Origin: Aphrocallistes beatrix
Taxonomy: Eukaryota > Porifera > Hexactinellida > Sceptrulophora > Aphrocallistidae
Length of the DNA stretch: 64,000 nt
NCBI GenBank assembly: GCA_963281255.1
Contig: OY725494.1
Span: 3,547,934 to 3,611,933, forward strand
Direction: 5' to 3'
Shown here: one piece after another, positions 36,213 to 46,200 of the stretch
Layout: each line of letters begins with the position of its first letter
Position numbering within the stretch: position 1 is the first letter of the stretch
Notes under the pieces: generated by a model
Told to the model about the DNA's origin: nothing
The model's database searches: none
Seen by the model: only the letters and a program-made list of their open reading frames with translations
Made by a program: the position numbers and the translations under genes

Positions 36213-37689
36213 TATATATCAAATTGCTGGAAATTTCGTGCTGGACACGAATTTAACAATCAAAATATGATCTGTTGTGATTAATTAATTAAAAGAAGTT
36301 ATTGATAGGGGACCATTCCAGCAATACTATCGGACGTGGTCATTTGGGCCAGCTGTCATGGCTGACATAGGCATCGTTTCAGGTGGCCCAATATCCAAAA
36401 ATGTTCATAGTATATCAAAGTACATGTGTACCAATTTTGGTGCTTTTATCACAAAATACACAATTGTTATAAATTTCATGCTATGCCGCACCACTAATAA
36501 TAAAGTCGTAATAATTCAAATCAATCTCCACTTTTACTATCATTTGTTCATTGCCCTGCCCAAGTCAAATTAAGGGGTGCCGCTGAAAGGCATAAGTTTA
36601 GAAAGGGTGCCGCGAGAAGAAGAAGGTTGAGAAACACTGGTCTATCTTATCAATAATTGACATATTCAGTAGTTAGATATATTCAAAAATATTATTCTTT
36701 ACTATAATATCATTTAGTCATTTAGTGATTAGATCTATGAAATTCATCGGGTTAATAATAGTAGGATTAGAATTGTCATCTTTGATGAGAATACGGAAAT
36801 TATATGATGATTTGACGACTAATTATATGGTTTCCCAAGTTCTATTATTAGGCCGGACAGTTTTTACGAAGAAGTATAATATTTCGAAAAATCTGTCCGG
36901 CCGGACAATTTTTACGCCCGGACAGTTTTTCCGAAAACAGTAGTAGAGAATATCTATCTAACTGTTTGTACGAGGAGATTCATCACACTTATTCAACATT
37001 TCAACATAGTTATTGTAACATAGCCCATGTAATTATCATTCTAGTGACAAAGTGGTTATATAACAAAGTGGTTATATAACAAAGTGGTTATATAATGGGA
37101 TCGGTTATGTTTTGAAGGTCAGTAGTGCAAGGAACAAACAAATTGAACTATTCCATATTAAGCAATCCTAATGAATGCTTTTATGCTATTTTAGGACTTA
37201 TATGTGTTGATGATACGCGACATTCGTATTTTACAGTAGCTTAGGGGTTCAATCATTATTCATTTTCATTTAATTATGTCTGACATAGTTCCTGCTGCTG
37301 ATTGTTCATATATTCTACTTAAATCATATCCCTCGACATAAGTATGCAATTAATTACATACGTTTACCATATTAGGCGACTTCTCACTCATTTATTCATC
37401 AGTCAATGCATATTTGTTGGCCAATTTTGGTTCATTATTTTTAAAATTGCATATCGTGACATTTTAATTATAAAGTAAAACACCTGGTCCATAATACGGG
37501 TTTAGTTCAGATAAATAATGATGATTTGTGCAATTCCCGAAAATATTCTCCTTAATAATATGGTCTACATAGTTTAATTATTTATAGCCTTAAAATCAAA
37601 ACAAGCCAATTACAATTCAAACCACATAAGTAAATTGTAGCTACTATCTTGCATACCACAAGAATTCTAATAATGCTTATATAATTGTC

Positions 37690-40600
37690 TCAAATCTGAA
37701 CTCGGACCTCATGCACGTATGTGTATACATTCCTCCCCGATCTTGCGCAGCAGAGGTACACACCTTCATTACTTCTTTCCACACCCTCGAAAATTAAATC
37801 ATTTGAAAGAGAGGGATTCGGTATGCTGTACTTCCTCAAATTCTTACTCCACTCTCGATTCGCTAGCAAAGTTGAGTTGCAATCAAGACTCAAAGTTTGC
37901 CCCTCAAACACTGTATGCCTCTGGATATTACTGGGAGTGTACGGGAGCTGGACATTCACAGTGTACGTGTATCGGATTCTCCCCTGAGAGTTCGTTGCAT
38001 CACATCTGTACTTCCCCGCATCGTTCATATCTGGATCATGCACCGTGATCTCCTTCCTGCCACGGTTTGAGACAATGTTTGGAGATCTGTTAAATCTAAT
38101 GATGGAGTCGTTGAAGTACCATTTGTACACGGGTCTAGGCTTTCCTGTCACTGGGCACAGCAGGGTGAACTGGTTGTGGCAGTTAGGGAACACGATTCCT
38201 GGGCGGGTAACTTGAGTTCGTACCACTCGCAGCTTCGAAGTATCTGTTGCCGTCACTCGTAATCTGATCGTTCTCTCAGAACTTCCGCATGTGGTGTTGA
38301 TGCGGCAGGTGATGGGACCCGAATCCTCCTGTGTAGCCCAAATCCTCAACTCGACTGTATTTGGATCTGGCTTACTGTAGCGGAGCCTATTTGTTTGGCT
38401 TGTCACAGCTAATCGTTTCGATCCAAGAAAAAATTCAACAGAATCTGCAACTGTCTCTTCTCTTAATGAACAAGTGAATGCCACCCAGGATCGTTCCTCT
38501 ACCTCATCTTCACCTGTCAACTGAACGTTTATTTCCCCACAAATGGTTATTTCAAACATTACTTCCCACTGTCCATAGGGATTCCTCCCACTGCAAGAAT
38601 AGAGCCCAGTGTTGGACACCACGGCATTATTGATGGTTATCCGATCGTTGTTTATGATGAAGTTATCTCTAGATTCCAGCTCCGAGTTTCCCAGCATCCA
38701 GCTGTATCTCGGTTGTGGAACCCCTCGGATAGGACAATTGATATTCACCTCTGAATTAGCTCTAAATACCTGCCTGCTTATGAACGGAATTTCCCAGGGT
38801 GGGGACACTACCGACAGTTTGTGCACTTGTGCGATGCTTCCATGGTTATTGTAAGCTAAGCATTGATAATAGCCTCTACTGCTCATGTTGACTCTCAGCT
38901 CCAAATTGGAACCAATCAGTCTTAGATCGTCTTCCCGCAAGGTGACAATAGCCCCATTACTTGCCTTTCTCCATAACAACCTTGTTGAACACTGGTAAAG
39001 GTTTTCTTCGATCGGACACTGGATCGTTATCAAGTCTCCTACAGTGGCTGTATGGTTTAGAAGGGTGGTTCTAAAACTAAGCGGGCCGCAAGTTCTCACA
39101 TACAGCCTTGCTCCGACATAGGTCCACCCCACACTGTTCCTTGCTGTGCACCTGTATGCTCCTTGGTCACTACTGGCGACATCTGAAATGCACAATGTAT
39201 TATTAGCCTGGTTGATGCTTACTCTCTCTTGATTCGCGATTGTTACTCCATCCTTCGTCCACTCGACCGTAGGGACCGGGTACCCTTTTAGGAGATAGCA
39301 ATCAAAGCATGCCGTCACTCCCAATCCTGCGTATTGACTCGTGATACGTCTGAGTCTTGGCACCTGATACACAGCCAGACTAATTGATAGAAACACACTT
39401 CCCATTCTGTTTTCTGCTAGGCACTTATACCTCCCATTGTGCAGCCCCCTACTAACGTTGTTTATTCTGAGATAAGGGAGATATTCCAGTGAATAATGGC
39501 TATTGCTACTGATTCTGTTCTCTGCGTAGTACCAAGAGATTGAAGGGGTTGGGTGTCCACTAGCTCTACACCGCAGAGAGACAGCATTCCCCTCGACAAC
39601 AATATACTCCCTGCGGGTTGCTGAGATGATCGGTGCAGTTTCTTGGTCTTGATAAGAATTTATATTGAATGTTTTTTCACCCACTCCCTCACAATTTGTC
39701 GCTTCACATTTATAATTTCCTAGGTCTTCTGGCTGGAAATTCGTGATGCAAAGTTGCCACACATTAGTTAAATTATACCTTGTCGAGTTCGTTATGTCGC
39801 TATCTTCCTTGTACCATCTGTATGTGTGCATAACTCTTGGAATAGGCAAACAACTGAGGCAGAAATCTTCGGTCAGTACAGGTAGCCGCTGTTCTGTCTG
39901 ACGAAAGGTGGGTAGCGGCGTGTCTTGGAAGAATGCCCAGAATCTGAAAGTTCTCCAAGAGAATGGATTGGAAGCATTGCACATGTAATACCCTGACTTA
40001 TTGGATGGACTATTGATGATGTTCAGACTGTTCTGCTCGTCAACATAAAAACCACTCTCACCACTAATTATCCTTTCACCCTTGAAATACCATCTTATCG
40101 TTGGTTCAGGGAATCCTGTCGCCTCACAAGGAAATGCAACTGTATCCCCACTGCAATATCTGAATTTGTCTACAGTACGGGTAATTTCAATGTTTTGTCT
40201 TACACTTAGTTGATGTGTCTGTCTCAAGTCGGAGGCACAGCTTGATACAACGCATGTGTATTCTCCAGTATGTTGTTTGTTGATTGTTGAGAAAGAGAGA
40301 ATGGAATGAATTGCTAATCCATTATATTGTTGCTTCGAGATTACGACATCTTGTGGTATATCTTGATTTTCATCTTTATACCATGTTATTTCTGCTTCCA
40401 ATGCACCGTACACTAGGCAATAGATACGCGCACTTGTCCCCACTGTTTTCAGAATTCTCTGTTCCCTGCTAGCTATCCTCACCCCAGGTGTTGCTTGCAC
40501 CCTACAGGCGATGCTATCCGAGCTGTACTTGTTACTGGCTCGGCATATGTAAGTTCCGACATCATTTAAGCTAGAGTTGACAATAGTGAGTTTCCCGTTC

Positions 40601-42033
40601 GAATAGAGTTTGTATTTACTTGAAGGCGTAATACGAGTGTTTGGATCTGTTTCCTTGTACCAACTGTATGTTAATGGTGCATCACTAGTGGCTTCACATT
40701 TTAATTTTACACTATCACCCCTGCACAAATCTGTATCACAGTTTGTAGTTTGAATTTCTGGCCGTACTCCCAATTCCAGCGTGTACACAATCTGCCGTTG
40801 TATTCCATTGTCTTCAATGCGACACACGATTCTAACTCCGTCTTGCCCTTCTCCTAGCGGGCCGATCCTCAGCGTGTTTGCCTTACTCAGGTTAAATATA
40901 TTGGATAGAGAAGGGTCCAGTGTTTGACTGCCATAGTACCATGTCACAATCGGTTCGGGATGCGCGTAATAAGCACATGGGAGTTCTAAGATAATACCCA
41001 CAACATAGGGCGTGTTTCCTCGTGGTTGTGCTGTCGTGAGAACCGCGTGCATGTATATACTGAAGTTTGATGAAGACGTTTCTTCCTGGTTCACCGCGCG
41101 AACCAAGTAATCGCCAGCATGCTCAACTCTTAAAGGTACAATGTCCATTCTTTTATTATTGCTTTGAAAATAGATTCCATTTCCTGCCACCATTTTGATG
41201 AGAGAGTTATCAACAATACGATACCAACTGATTACGTAGTCCGTTTGCCGACTAAGGGTTACTCTGAGTATGAGAGAGGTTCCGACTCTATGATACCTGG
41301 ATTCCGGCGCCCTCGTAATGGCTAGAGGAGCCCCCAATCTCACATCTACCGAGATGGAATGAGAACCTGCGTCATTGGATGCAACACAACGATAAATAGC
41401 TTCATCACTGCTTGAGAAATACCGATCTCTGTACTCGCTGCCTCCTCTCTGTATAATATACGACCCTTTGTACCACTGCAATGTTGCAGGCTGTGGACTC
41501 CCCCCTGTCGCCCTACAGAACATTGTGAGGGGTCTTCCTTGTCCGACGTACACCACTTGCTGGAAGTTGCTCGAGTAGTATCCTGGCTCACGCACCTCAA
41601 GGCTTGCTTCAGGTATTTCCCAGGTGACAACAGCTGGTGTAGTAGGAAGTGTAGTCGTTTCTCTCCTGTGAGTTTCTATTCTTCTATTTGTTTGGGTTTG
41701 AACAGTTTCTACAACGACAGTGAAGCTAGTAGATCCAACACCCTCACTATTCCTACCCTCACAAATGTATTCACCATTATCATCTCCATCCGCATTAGAA
41801 ATCCTGTATGTGGAGAAGTATTCAGTTCTAGGAGTTTGAATCACTCGACCATCTTTTGTCCATTTCACTGTCGGCGCTGGCGTAGAACTAAATATACATC
41901 TCAATGTCAGATCACCCCCTTGTTGTATTCTCTTGCTTCCTCCGCCATAAACCAGTGTTGGAGGTTGGAGAATATTGCCTGCATTACAATAATACAAGAA
42001 TGTAATTAAAATGACTGTGATTATAAGCTGCAT
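37690..42033 (-). CDS. Secreted protein with 15 immunoglobulin domains, intronless
   Basis: A single frame of 1,447 residues. The N-terminus MQLIITVILITFLYYCNAG is a signal peptide. I count 15 consecutive Ig domains from the Cys-Trp-(YxC) pattern, spaced about 90-95 residues. Many have the I-set signatures WYKDG or WTKDG and DxGxYxC. Domain 3 (about residues 232-330) lacks both disulfide cysteines (LILRVTLS and DYLVRA in their place). The protein ends after domain 15 (YTYVHEVRVQI) with no membrane helix or anchor signal, so it appears secreted, resembling the Ig block of hemicentins but without VWA, TSP or EGF domains. Its start faces the receptor phosphatase gene, 1.2 kb away. Biological role unknown; adhesion or recognition is an inference. 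Confidence 0.9.
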   Translation of the reverse strand: MQLIITVILITFLYYCNAGNILQPPTLVYGGGSKRIQQGGDLTLRCIFSSTPAPTVKWTKDGRVIQTPRTEYFSTYRISNADGDDNGEYICEGRNSEGVGSTSFTVVVETVQTQTNRRIETHRRETTTLPTTPAVVTWEIPEASLEVREPGYYSSNFQQVVYVGQGRPLTMFCRATGGSPQPATLQWYKGSYIIQRGGSEYRDRYFSSSDEAIYRCVASNDAGSHSISVDVRLGAPLAITRAPESRYHRVGTSLILRVTLSRQTDYVISWYRIVDNSLIKMVAGNGIYFQSNNKRMDIVPLRVEHAGDYLVRAVNQEETSSSNFSIYMHAVLTTAQPRGNTPYVVGIILELPCAYYAHPEPIVTWYYGSQTLDPSLSNIFNLSKANTLRIGPLGEGQDGVRIVCRIEDNGIQRQIVYTLELGVRPEIQTTNCDTDLCRGDSVKLKCEATSDAPLTYSWYKETDPNTRITPSSKYKLYSNGKLTIVNSSLNDVGTYICRASNKYSSDSIACRVQATPGVRIASREQRILKTVGTSARIYCLVYGALEAEITWYKDENQDIPQDVVISKQQYNGLAIHSILSFSTINKQHTGEYTCVVSSCASDLRQTHQLSVRQNIEITRTVDKFRYCSGDTVAFPCEATGFPEPTIRWYFKGERIISGESGFYVDEQNSLNIINSPSNKSGYYMCNASNPFSWRTFRFWAFFQDTPLPTFRQTEQRLPVLTEDFCLSCLPIPRVMHTYRWYKEDSDITNSTRYNLTNVWQLCITNFQPEDLGNYKCEATNCEGVGEKTFNINSYQDQETAPIISATRREYIVVEGNAVSLRCRASGHPTPSISWYYAENRISSNSHYSLEYLPYLRINNVSRGLHNGRYKCLAENRMGSVFLSISLAVYQVPRLRRITSQYAGLGVTACFDCYLLKGYPVPTVEWTKDGVTIANQERVSINQANNTLCISDVASSDQGAYRCTARNSVGWTYVGARLYVRTCGPLSFRTTLLNHTATVGDLITIQCPIEENLYQCSTRLLWRKASNGAIVTLREDDLRLIGSNLELRVNMSSRGYYQCLAYNNHGSIAQVHKLSVVSPPWEIPFISRQVFRANSEVNINCPIRGVPQPRYSWMLGNSELESRDNFIINNDRITINNAVVSNTGLYSCSGRNPYGQWEVMFEITICGEINVQLTGEDEVEERSWVAFTCSLREETVADSVEFFLGSKRLAVTSQTNRLRYSKPDPNTVELRIWATQEDSGPITCRINTTCGSSERTIRLRVTATDTSKLRVVRTQVTRPGIVFPNCHNQFTLLCPVTGKPRPVYKWYFNDSIIRFNRSPNIVSNRGRKEITVHDPDMNDAGKYRCDATNSQGRIRYTYTVNVQLPYTPSNIQRHTVFEGQTLSLDCNSTLLANREWSKNLRKYSIPNPSLSNDLIFEGVERSNEGVYLCCARSGRNVYTYVHEVRVQI

Positions 42034-43263
42034 TTACAGTTGCTGTACTCAAGGCATTGGCAGAATCATCCTTTTATAGAATCAAGCACAGCTCTCACAT
42101 AGCTTAGATGTATCAGAGCTATTTTTCGTGATCAAATTACTTGCTGATTAAACCCTTTGGATTAAAAGATAATTGAAATTGTGTCTATTTGAGGTTCATT
42201 AACGCCACTATACATCCATCCTAGGGAAATAGTCGATCCCCTCTTCTAACGATCCTTTTATAAAGTATACTATTAAGATATTTAGAAGTGGAATATCGTT
42301 CTAGGTTCAAAAATGTATACACTCGAACCTCTCTTATCCAGACCTCCGATATCCAGGCACCTCTCTCAACCGGGCAGCCCTTTCGACATTTAGTCAATAT
42401 GTCAATTATTAACCACAATTCCTGCAATCATTATCATGTAATATTATTTAATGTACTTTGATAATGCTGCGAATCAAAACGCAGCATGCTGCGTTTTATT
42501 ATATTTTCACACTAATGATAGACACATTTTCACACGATTTGATGAATTTTGAAAATTATGCTAGAGACTAGCTTCCAACGATTGACATGGGGTTTTTAGG
42601 GATGTAGATTTCGAATATCATATTTTCAGATCGATATGATAAATTATTTGTTTACTTTTGTTTACAATATAATATATTGTGAATATATACATAAAGTAAA
42701 CAAATTACAAAAATAGGCTAAAGACTAGCTTCCAACAGATCCTGCGAAAGCAGTTTGATTTCACCGTGTATAATCCTACTTCTGTATTTCAAGTTGGTTA
42801 GTACATATTTTCACACCTTTTAACAATATGTACTAACTTCAAGTACTTTTGTATAGAGTATTACTATGTAGAACTTATAAGTATAGGTAAAATAGGAAGT
42901 TTGTTTATAAATATTTGATCCGTCATTACCACATAACATTTTAGTATGAAATTAGGCATTTCCTTGATCTGAATCGTCCGATGGAACATACGATTCATAT
43001 AATTTTAAACTATATACATAAGTAGGGCTTTATTTCAGTGTCAATATATTTGTTTATTCAAAATTGAATCTATAGATTAACTAAATAATCACTGAATTTT
43101 GAAATAGCATTGCACTCACTATACAGCTCTAGTAAACTTTGATAAGCAGGGTATATGACTCTATGTAATTATGTGGGAACAGTTCGAGACAATGTTTGCC
43201 ATTTTACATATGAACAGCGCGATTTATGAATTTACAGTGCAGAATGTATTTCATTTAGATTAG
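42034..43263. other. Shared upstream region of two divergent surface-protein genes
   Basis: About 1.2 kb between the ATG of the Ig-repeat gene (minus) and the ATG of the receptor gene (plus). AT-rich. It holds a direct repeat around AGACTAGCTTCCAAC (about 42567 and 42722) and a pogo-like terminus resembling CACTCGAACCTCTCTTATCC near 42321. Both promoters must lie here, but I cannot pinpoint a core element. Confidence 0.6.
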
Positions 43264-46200
43264 ATGTATCCGAGACTACTCATACTTGTATGTTTGCTGG
43301 TGGGAACAGTATTCAATGGGCTGAGAAATGCACATGGACAATCAGCTGACAGTATTCAATCATTGACAGGTGTTACTGTTTCTTCAACAGAGAGTGCGAC
43401 ATCTACTCCCGATCATTATAGTATCTCAGAAAACATTATTTCAAGTAGCATCTATTTGTTTGATAATGCAATCATACCAACTACAAGATATTCAATTATA
43501 TCAGCAAGTGAAGAAACAAAACATTTGGTACTAAGTACAAGCATTAAATCGACGAATAAGATAAATGGAAACTCAATTCCATCAAGCTATACACCACTTG
43601 GTTCCACACCCATTCCGGTTCTTAGCAGTTCTATTGCTAACATGATTGCTCCCACTCCTCTTTCTTCAGAAGGTTCTTCTCAATTTGTTCCTCAACTTCA
43701 AAGATCTACCATCGTAGAAGTCACCTCTCCAATTGCATATTCCTCACCCATTCCGGTTCTTAGCAGTTCTCTTGCTAACATGATTGCTCCCACTCCTCTT
43801 TCTTCAGAAGGTCCTTCTCAATTTGTTCCTCAACTTCAAAGATCTACCATCGTAGAGGTCACCTCTCCAATAGCATATTTCTCACCCATTCCTGTACTTA
43901 GCAGTTCTCTTGCTAGCATGATTGCTCCCACTCCTCTTTCCTCAGAAGATCCCTCTCAATTTGTTTCTCAACTTCCAGGATCTACCATCATAGAGGTCAC
44001 CTCTCCAATAGCATATTCCTCACCCATTCCGGTTCTTAGCAGTTCTCTTGCTAGCATGATTGCTGCCACTCCTCTTTCTTCAGAAGGTCCTTCTCAATTT
44101 GTTCCTCAACTTCCAGGATCTACCATCGTAGAAGTCACCTCTCCAATTGCATATTCCTCACCCATTCCGGTTCTTAGCAGTTCTCTTGCTAGCATGATTG
44201 CTGCCACTCCTCTTTCCTCAGAAGATCCCTCTCAATTTGTTTCTCAACTTCCAGGATCTACCATCGTAGAGGTCACCTCTCCAATAGCATATTCCTCACC
44301 CATTCCGGTTCTTAGCAGTTCTCTTGCTAGCATGATTGCTCCCACTCCTCTTTCTTCAGAAGGTCCTTCTCAATTTGTTCCTCAACTTCAAAGATCTACC
44401 ATCGTAGAGGTCACCTCTCCAATTGCATATTCCTCACCCATTCCGGTTCTTAGCAGTTCTCTTGCTAACATGATTGCTCCCACTCCTCTTTCTTCAGAAG
44501 GTCCTTCTCAATTTGTTCCTCAACTTCAAAGATCTACCATCGTAGAGGTCACCTCTCCAATAGCATATTTCTCACCCATTCCTGTACTTAGCAGTTCTCT
44601 TGCTAGCATGATTGCTCCCACTCCTCTTTCCTCAGAAGATCCCTCTCAATTTGTTTCTCAACTTCCAGGATCTACCATCGTAGAGGTCACCTCTCCAATA
44701 GCATATTCCTCACCCATTCCGGTTCTTAGCAGTTCTCTTGCTAGCATGATTGCTCCCACTCCTCTTTCTTCAGAAGGTCCTTCTCAATTTGTTCCTCAAC
44801 TTCAAAGATCTACCATCGTAGAGGTCACCTCTCCAATTGCATATTCCTCACCCATTCCGGTTCTTAGCAGTTCTCTTGCTAACATGATTGCTCCCACTCC
44901 TCTTTCTTCAGAAGGTCCTTCTCAATTTGTTCCTCAACTTCAAAGATCTACCATCGTAGAGGTCACCTCTCCAATAGCATATTTCTCACCCATTCCTGTA
45001 CTTAGCAGTTCTCTTGCTAGCATGATTGCTCCCACTCCTCTTTCCTCAGAAGATCCCTCTCAATTTGTTTCTCAACTTCCAGGATCTACCATCGTAGAGG
45101 TCACCTCTCCAATTGCATATTCCTCACCCATTCCGGTTCTTAGCAGTTCTCTTGCTAGCATGATTGCTCCCACTCCTCTTTCTTCAGAAGGTCCTTCTCA
45201 ATTTGTTCCTCAACTTCAAAGATCTACCATCGTAGAGGTCACCTCTCCAATTGCATATTCCTCACCCATTCCGGTTCTTAGCAGTTCTCTTGCTAACATG
45301 ATTGCTCCCACTCCTCTTTCTTCAGAAGGTCCTTCTCAATTTGTTCCTCAACTTCAAAGATCTACCATCGTAGAGGTCACCTCTCCAATAGCATATTTCT
45401 CACCCATTCCTGTACTTAGCAGTTCTCTTGCTAGCATGATTGCTCCCACTCCTCTTTCCTCAGAAGATCCCTCTCAATTTGTTTCTCAACTTCCAGGATC
45501 TACCATCGTAGAGGTCACCTCTCCAATTGCATATTCCTCACCCATTCCGGTTCTTAGCAGTTCTCTTGCTAGCATGATTGCTGCCACTCCTCTTTCCTCA
45601 GAAGATCCCTCTCAATTTGTTTCTCAACTTCCAGGATCTACCATCGTAGAGGTCACCTCTCCAATAGCATATTCCTCACCCATTCCGGTTCTTAGCAGTT
45701 CTCTTGCTAGCATGATTGCTCCCACTCCTCTTTCTTCAGAAGGTCCTTCTCAATTTGTTCCTCAACTTCAAAGATCTACCATCGTAGAGGTCACCTCTCC
45801 AATTGCATATTCCTCACCCATTCCGGTTCTTAGCAGTTCTCTTGCTAACATGATTGCTCCCACTCCTCTTTCTTCAGAAGGTCCTTCTCAATTTGTTCCT
45901 CAACTTCCAGGATCTACCATCGTAGAAGTCACCTCTCCAATTGCATATTCCTCACCCATTCCGGTTCTTAGCAGTTCTCTTGCTAGCATGATTGCTGCCA
46001 CTCCTCTTTCTTCAGAAGGTCCTTCTCAATTTGTTCCTCAACTTCCAGGATCTACCATCGTAGAAGTCACCTCTCCAATTGCATATTCCTCACCCATTCC
46101 GGTTCTTAGCAGTTCTCTTGCTAGCATGATTGCTGCCACTCCTCTTTCCTCAGAAGATCCCTCTCAATTTGTTTCTCAACTTCCAGGATCTACCATCGTA

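Larger units (their letters stand above)
34750..36639. mobile_element. Non-autonomous hAT-like element, 1.9 kb, target duplication GTCTATCT
   Basis: Termini CAGTGGTTCTCAACC and CAGTGTTTCTCAACC are inverted, followed by GGGTGCCGCGG-type sequence at both ends. Bases 34742-34749 and 36640-36647 are both GTCTATCT. Subterminal arms are also inverted (GTGGTGCGGCATAGCA at about 34972 and its complement near 36485). It contains the dispersed block (35021-35255), a nested MITE (35271-35742) and a long palindrome (35789-36212), but no transposase frame. Confidence 0.93.
33476..36948. repeat. Large inverted repeat with GGCCGGACA modules
   Basis: The left arm (33476 to about 34045, interrupted by a MITE at 33693) recurs as reverse complement at about 36695-36948 with roughly 90% identity. 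Both arms carry clustered GTCCGGCCGGACA palindromes, and both continue into TGAATTTCATAGATCTAATC. Further GGCCGGACAG copies occur at about 34465-34530, within a smaller inverted pair (34236-34260 and 34645-34670). Confidence 0.85.
33347..37689. other. Gene-free transposon nest
   Basis: About 4.3 kb between the convergent CCDC180 and Ig-repeat genes. Apart from the listed elements, 36950-37689 is AT-rich unique sequence with a threefold AACAAAGTGGTTATAT repeat at about 37048-37094. No supportable gene. Confidence 0.8.

Noticed and set aside
36358..36943. Small plus-strand frames in the transposon nest
   Set aside because: They overlap inverted-repeat arms and the hAT-like element and show no domain or codon signal.
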